Positions 58,380 through 64,000 of a stretch of DNA of 64,000 bases are shown piece by piece. Both the position numbers and the translations under genes were made by a program. The notes beneath the pieces were generated by a model, which ran no database searches, was not told the DNA's origin, and saw only the letters and a list, made by a program, of their open reading frames with translations. This DNA is from Allium sativum. Lineage: Eukaryota > Streptophyta > Magnoliopsida > Asparagales > Amaryllidaceae. Position 1 is the first letter of the stretch. Each line of letters begins with the position of its first letter. The stretch covers positions 324,727,956 through 324,791,955 of the forward strand of contig CM060922.1 of assembly GCA_030737875.1 (NCBI GenBank). Reading direction: 5' to 3'.

Positions 58380-59345
58380 CAGGAAAACCCGATGGGAACA
58401 ACCTTGAACGAGAAAAAGAGTACAACGTTTGACATTATGGATATCATATTAAAATGAAATTCCCTAAAAAAGTTTGATGCTTCGGGATCAAAACAATGCC
58501 TCATTAAAAACCTTTTTATGAAAAACCCTGTGGGAAAAATCATAAACAAGGAAAAGAGTTCAATTTGTTTCACCATAAGGTAACATGTTTTACAATGTTA
58601 CGGTAAGGGTTGATACTTCTGGATCAAGATAATGCCTCATTAAAAATCTTACTAACAAAAACCTGGTGGGAAAAATATTAGTAAAGGAAAAGATTACATT
58701 ATAGCATAATTTTATATTCTTCCCCTTATTTATAACTCATTATTCAATTAGTCTATTGATGTAGACGACGCATGCAAGTTTTGTACATCATCTTCTGGAA
58801 AATTGATTTGGAAATTGCCTTTGAGAACAGATCTACCCGCTTTTCTTGAAACTGAATTTGTTTCTCCTCTTTCTTGTTATCCTTTCATTCATATGTGAAG
58901 AGAAATTTAGAAGAAATGCACTCCATCCTATCATCCGTGATATAATTCGCTTGAATCTGAGTCATGCAAACTGTTTTGTCTTCATAAATAATAGTTTACT
59001 ACATCAAAAGATGTTTGATACTTTTAGATCAAAATGTTGCCTCGTCAAAACCTAACTAACAAAAACCCAATGGGAAAAATCTTAGTGAAGGAAAAAGAGT
59101 GCAATATAAAATGTCATATTTACTACGTCAAAAGGAGTATAACAATTCTGGATCAATGTAATGCCTCATTAAAACCTTAATAAGAAAAATCCAGTGGAAA
59201 AAAATCTTAAATAAGGAAAAAGAGTATATTATAACTTATTTGTTATATTATACTTTTGGGTTGATACTTATGGATCATGACAATGCCTCATTAAAACCTT
59301 ACTAAGAAAATCCAATGGGGAAAAACTTAGTTAAGGAAAAAGAGT
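58380..59345 (-). repeat. Reverse copy of the Copia 3' unit array
   Basis: Six units with AAAAACCC(A/T)(A/G)TGGGAAAA and GGAAAAAGAGT, the reverse complement of the 56220-57240 array, with similar spacing including the same long gap. Confidence 0.85.
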
Positions 59346-62300
59346 GCATTATAACATACTTATGGATGCTCCCCCTAATTTAATAATTTCCTCTAAATTC
59401 TAATTCTTCTTTCAATAACTCTAATTGCTTACAAATACTTCTTAATGAAGTTTGTCTTTAAAAACTTCATGTGCATTTCGATGCTTCAGGCATGTTTTCT
59501 TATTTAAAACGCCTTCTTTTTGTGATTTATATGCTACTAATATTCATTTATGAACACACTTCATGTGCTTACAATTTTGTGTTTTAATCAGGCTTGCATA
59601 TTGCATTACACATTTAATGAATAAGACAACTTTCATTACGACAACACTAAGCAAGAAGTAATCTACTCATCTTGAAGTATATCAAGATTTTCATTACAAC
59701 AATACTTAGAAGAATGAAGTATAACAAAATTTTCATTACAACAACACTAAGAAGGAACTAATCTACTCAGCTTGAACTATATCAAAATTTTCATTACAAC
59801 AATACTTAGAAGAATGTTGTAATCTATCGTCCATGTTCTTGGTATTCTTTATAATAACAAATGTTATTTATATTCTTCAGGAACTTATATATTATAATAA
59901 GTTTTGCATATCGCAACTACCACTTCAATGGATATTAAGAGTTTCATTATAACAATTCTTGAAAGCAGGAAGTGATCTACTCATCTTGAATTATTTCAAG
60001 ATTTTCATCACAACAATACTTAAAAGAATGTTGTAATCTACATTTCTTGCTCTTTGCATTATTTATCACTACCAAAGTTATTTTAATTCTTCTGGAATTT
60101 TTATATTTTCATCATTTATACCTTCAGGGTATTGTAAGCGTTTTAAACACTTTCACTATTTTAATCAATTCAATTATCTCTGAAAGTACAATGCTCATGG
60201 CACATAACATGTTGTTAACACTGTATGGTGCTTCGGTAACTTTAGCATACTTTTGTCATTATATATATTTCTATTTTTATCTTTTAAACAACATGTTCAT
60301 ATATTATGGACTATAGGTCCATATATCTTATTTAGGAGAATTTCCGGATGACCAATCATGTTTCTCTCTAATATAGGATTTTTAATCCATTTATAAATAA
60401 GCGCTTTATTATTTATTAATTTATCATCGATGGTTATTTCTTGTCAGTTCTATACATGATTTATTGAGATCTTAAAAAATTTCATGCTTTAGGTACCAAA
60501 ACCACTTCTAGGGTTTTTTGACAATCATGAGTTTCTTTCAAAGCAACCTTAAGTGTTCCTTCAGGAACACTCGCCTCCATTATTTGACATCTTTATGACT
60601 TACTCCAAAAATATTTTGAATTGACTTTTGTACCATATTTTCAGCTGTGATTCACACCTTTTGACCCTTCGAGGATTCAAATCTATATTGGAGAAAGTCT
60701 ACTAGGGAAATAATTGATAATTTATGCAAGTTACTTAATACTTTGCATAATTCTATATGTTAGCAAATATTTAACATTGATGGTTCCTTTATCCTCCCCC
60801 TCAATGTTGACATACATTGTAACTTTAAATAATAAACATTCGTTGGATTCTCATTTTTGATTCGTTATCGCATTATAACTAGCAAATACATAAGATATAT
60901 TTCAATTGTAGGAGGATAATGCTCTTATTAGTTGATAAGATGCATTCATATTGTATTGCTTATTCCCTTTCATTGATCTGATGAGTTGGAGAAGTAACTA
61001 ATATTAAATAATATATGCATAATTAATAATATGCACATTACTTCAGGTCATTCAATATTGATGTCAATCCACTTTCTGAAATATTAAATAATATATGCAT
61101 AATTAGTAATATGAGTTCATGACAACTTCAGATTGTTAATTAAATATTCGCATGTATGTGTATATACGTGCGTCCATGTATTCCATATGTTATTGCTTTG
61201 CATATTCTTTCTCATTCGAGTTATCTATTTTAGAACAAATTATTTATAAGGTTCTAGTCATTAGGTTTTGCTTATCAAGCAATGCCAATACGAATTTTAA
61301 AGATCGTATCATAATGTCCAAAACATCTGATTTGAAACTGAATTGTAATTCTGATTCAAATAGAATATATAAACAACTTCAAGTTGTTAAACTATATTGA
61401 TATTCTGGTTGAAATAAAATATATAGACCACTTCAAGTTGTTAAAATTTATTCTTCAACATAATATGTAAATATAAATATATAAGCAAGATACAACTCAT
61501 TTTGAAAATTGTGAAATCTTTGGATGCATTATCATTACCGCATATGATGTAACTTCTTTAAGAAGTACAATATTATTATTTCATACAGTTTAAATAAAGC
61601 TTCAGGCTTTTAAATTATGAAGTGTTTCAAGTTCATTGATTAAGGAACTTCAAGTTCTTATGCATATATATACACACAAACATATGCATATCAAGTTTAT
61701 TAATTTACGATGAACTTTTGGTTCTCAATCTTTTAACATAATTCTAATTTAGAAGATTTTACATTCTTGCTAATTGTCAAGATTTCAAACTGTAAACTTC
61801 ATCAAAAAGTTTCTTTTTTTCATTATTCAAGACTTTAGGTCTCAAATCTGAGTTATACAACTTCTTCCATTACATTAGATGTTACTTTCCAAATACATTG
61901 AATAATAATACATATGTCTATTCTTATTCCAAACATAAACATAGATCATTTAACTTACAATAATTAATGATTTTGATACATTTATAATAATATGGTAATA
62001 CAATATATATTACCATAACGATACATTTATTATCAAAATAACGGAAATAACCATTATACGGTCTAAATATATGAATCAAAAAAAATTACTTAAATCAACA
62101 GAATAGAATTTGGATCTAGCTAGTATTGATCAATGACAAAACTAACATAAACAACTCATAGTCGTACAACATTTCTCAATAATCAAATTTTCTAAAATAC
62201 CATATATATGCATAATATCTGATCAAGAATTGAGTAGAAATGCATAATTATAGAACTGAGATTTTACATTCTTTGATACGAATGATTCGAAAAACTTGCA

Positions 62301-62571
62301 GATCTATACATAAAATTAACAAACATAAAATTTAAATGTATTAGATTCAAATTACACAATCCATATATAGACCTTTAAGATCTTTATTTTTACATCCAAA
62401 CTATCTCTTACCATTATAGAAACTGCAGGTTCTAAAATTCCTATTTTAATAACAAAAATTGCTTCTGCATTCACTTCGGTTATGCTAAATTAAGATCAAT
62501 ATTTAGATCTTAACTTAATATGATCTTCGAGATGCATATTTTCTTTATAATATAGTTTCTCTAAGAAACGA

Positions 62572-64000
62572 TGTAACGACCCAGAATTTCTGAACCAATT
62601 AAAAAGTTTTATTTTAGCTATTTTAATGGGTTTTGAAGATTTAAAATGACTTATTTTAAATAATAACGATTTAAAATTTATTTAAATCGAAGTTAGAACA
62701 TACAATTTTATTTTAATCATAAATGGAGTTTGAATTGATGCGGTAGTTTGAAAATTTGATTTTAAATTTCAATTGAATGTATAGAATTCAAAATAAATCG
62801 GATTTCAGTGAAACAAGAAACGTTGGAATCTATTTAACTATATCTTTCTAATGAATGTGAAAAATGTAAATTTCATTTTATAAATTGAAAGTTAGTTTAA
62901 AATTCAAAATAGTCGCTATGGAATTTATATATATTCTAATAATATATAAACCCTTAAAAAAAGCCATTTTGCAAATGATCTCCGTTTTCGACGAAACCAC
63001 TTTTTTTATCTGGAATGTCAAATTATTGTCAGGTTTCAAATTTCATAATTTTTTGAATTAATATGTGAGCGCGGTGAATTTAAATGTGTTTTGTAATTTC
63101 AGTTTGAATTTAATCGACTGAAAAAATGGCCATTTTTCAAACGGTCTCCAAATTCGATGAAATTAGTTTTGTTAGGACTGTATTGTCAAAACATAGCTAG
63201 ATTTATTTTTCTGTAATTTTTGGATTCAATATGTGGCCCCGGTAAATTAAAATGTACGTTTAAATTTCAAAATATTGATTTATATTTTAATTTAAACGAA
63301 AACTGATCAAAACAATCGAATTGGCTTACGAAACATATCCCATTGTGTTCGGAACGAGGGTATTCAGTTCGGGACGACAGCCGTTCGGTTTGATTTGGAG
63401 TTCGGGGATTAAACAAGCTATTTTTGAATTAATAATATTAAATATTATATGTTATATATATATATATATTTCCACTCCAAACCCCAAACTGCCTTCATTT
63501 GTTTCGGCCGCCAGCTAAAGAAAACAACGGACAATTTTCTTCAAAATTTCGTCCATCCAAATCATTCAATCCACTCAATGTTTTCACAAACACAAAAAGA
63601 GAAAATCATAGAGCATCGAGAGTACTACAAACTAAACGGAGGAGATGGGCTTTGGCAACTCGAGGTAGCGAAAATTAGCCTAGAAAGGTAGTGCCATCAA
63701 TCTGAAATTGGGGAGGCCTAGGTGCACCGAGTTCACCTGAACTCTAGCCTTGGGGAGCCGCCACGCAGGACTTCGAGTAGGCGGAGTCTGATCGGCCTCA
63801 GGCGGCTCTGATGGCGATGCGCGGTGAAGTTTATAGGAGGAACGATGGGTTTCTACGTTTGCTTAGAGCAGACGTTGAAGAAAGGGATTAATTCCCTAAT
63901 GAAGTAATTAAATTAATTAATTAATTATTTTGAATTATGTAGTAAAGGTTAAAATACCATATCTTGTTCAAATGAAATCAGAAATTGACGAAACAAATTG
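62572..64000 (+). mobile_element. Fourth giant Gypsy-type LTR, truncated by window end
   Basis: Starts TGTAACGACCCAGAA, preceded by AACGA (62567-62571, the expected TSD), and follows the family order through AGTCGCTATGGAATTTAT, GGCCCCGGTAAATTAAAATG and CATATCCCATTGTGTTCGG. The leader segment around 63640-63850 is again GC-rich but differs in sequence from the C/T-rich leaders of the other copies. No PPT precedes it, so it is a 5' LTR or a solo LTR. Confidence 0.85.

Larger units (their letters stand above)
58009..62571 (-). mobile_element. Related Copia element, minus strand, 5' part cut off
   Basis: On the minus strand: 3' LTR 58221-58009 (TG/CA ends, AGTCCCACATCATGGG), PPT AGGGGGAG at 58229-58222, the six-unit 3' array (59345-58380), decayed pol and AACTTGAAGT motifs in the same order as in 44980-57607. 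At 62572 an LTR of the giant family interrupts it, at a point matching about 46770 of the first element, so gag and the 5' LTR are beyond the window or lost. Confidence 0.85.

Overview
The window looks like nuclear DNA of a flowering plant, probably a eudicot. It is AT-rich, carries Copia, Gypsy and CACTA elements, uses tRNA-Met-type primer sites, and has gene fragments that read as UVR8, a plant guanylate-binding protein (GBP), RanBP1, an MTR4-type helicase and a group I WRKY factor. No organelle, bacterial or CRISPR features were seen. Only one locus, the WRKY exons at 38.7-39.8 kb, looks like an ordinary host gene, and its 5' part is missing. Nearly everything else is transposable elements, many bounded here by target site duplications (TSDs) readable directly in the sequence. 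All identities come from reading translations by eye; no database search was run.

Left part (1-15.3 kb): a 3.39 kb segment that recurs almost identically at 15317-18691, then a repeat-rich stretch with several tandem arrays (about 4.1-8.3 kb), then the decayed remains of a SIRE/Maximus-type Copia element (gag spacer at 8.3-9.5 kb, polypurine tract (PPT) and long 3' LTR at about 11.7-14.9 kb).

Centre (15.99-38.32 kb): a four-level nest. Level 1 is a small non-autonomous LTR retrotransposon (15993-38319, TSD GATCC) carrying intronless sense fragments of RanBP1 and an MTR4/SKI2-like RNA helicase. Level 2 is a CACTA transposon inserted in it (17957-36452, TSD ATG), carrying intron-containing fragments of UVR8 and a GBP gene on the minus strand. 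Level 3 is a minus-strand giant Gypsy-type solo LTR (19543-33678, TSD CCAGT) that split a UVR8 exon. Level 4 is a plus-strand relative (21579-30510) with about 6.3 kb LTRs around a 1 kb non-coding interior. The outer element seems to have captured genes through RNA and the inner one through DNA. Most captured reading frames are broken.

Right part (38.3-64 kb): the WRKY locus, two MITE-like elements, a possible LINE remnant and a large compound microsatellite. Then comes a Copia element (44980-57607, TSD AGATT) with a complete 6.3 kb Gypsy-type solo LTR inside it (47983-54327, TSD AACAA). A related Copia element lies in the opposite orientation (58009-62571) and is cut by a fourth member of the giant-LTR family (62572 to the window end).
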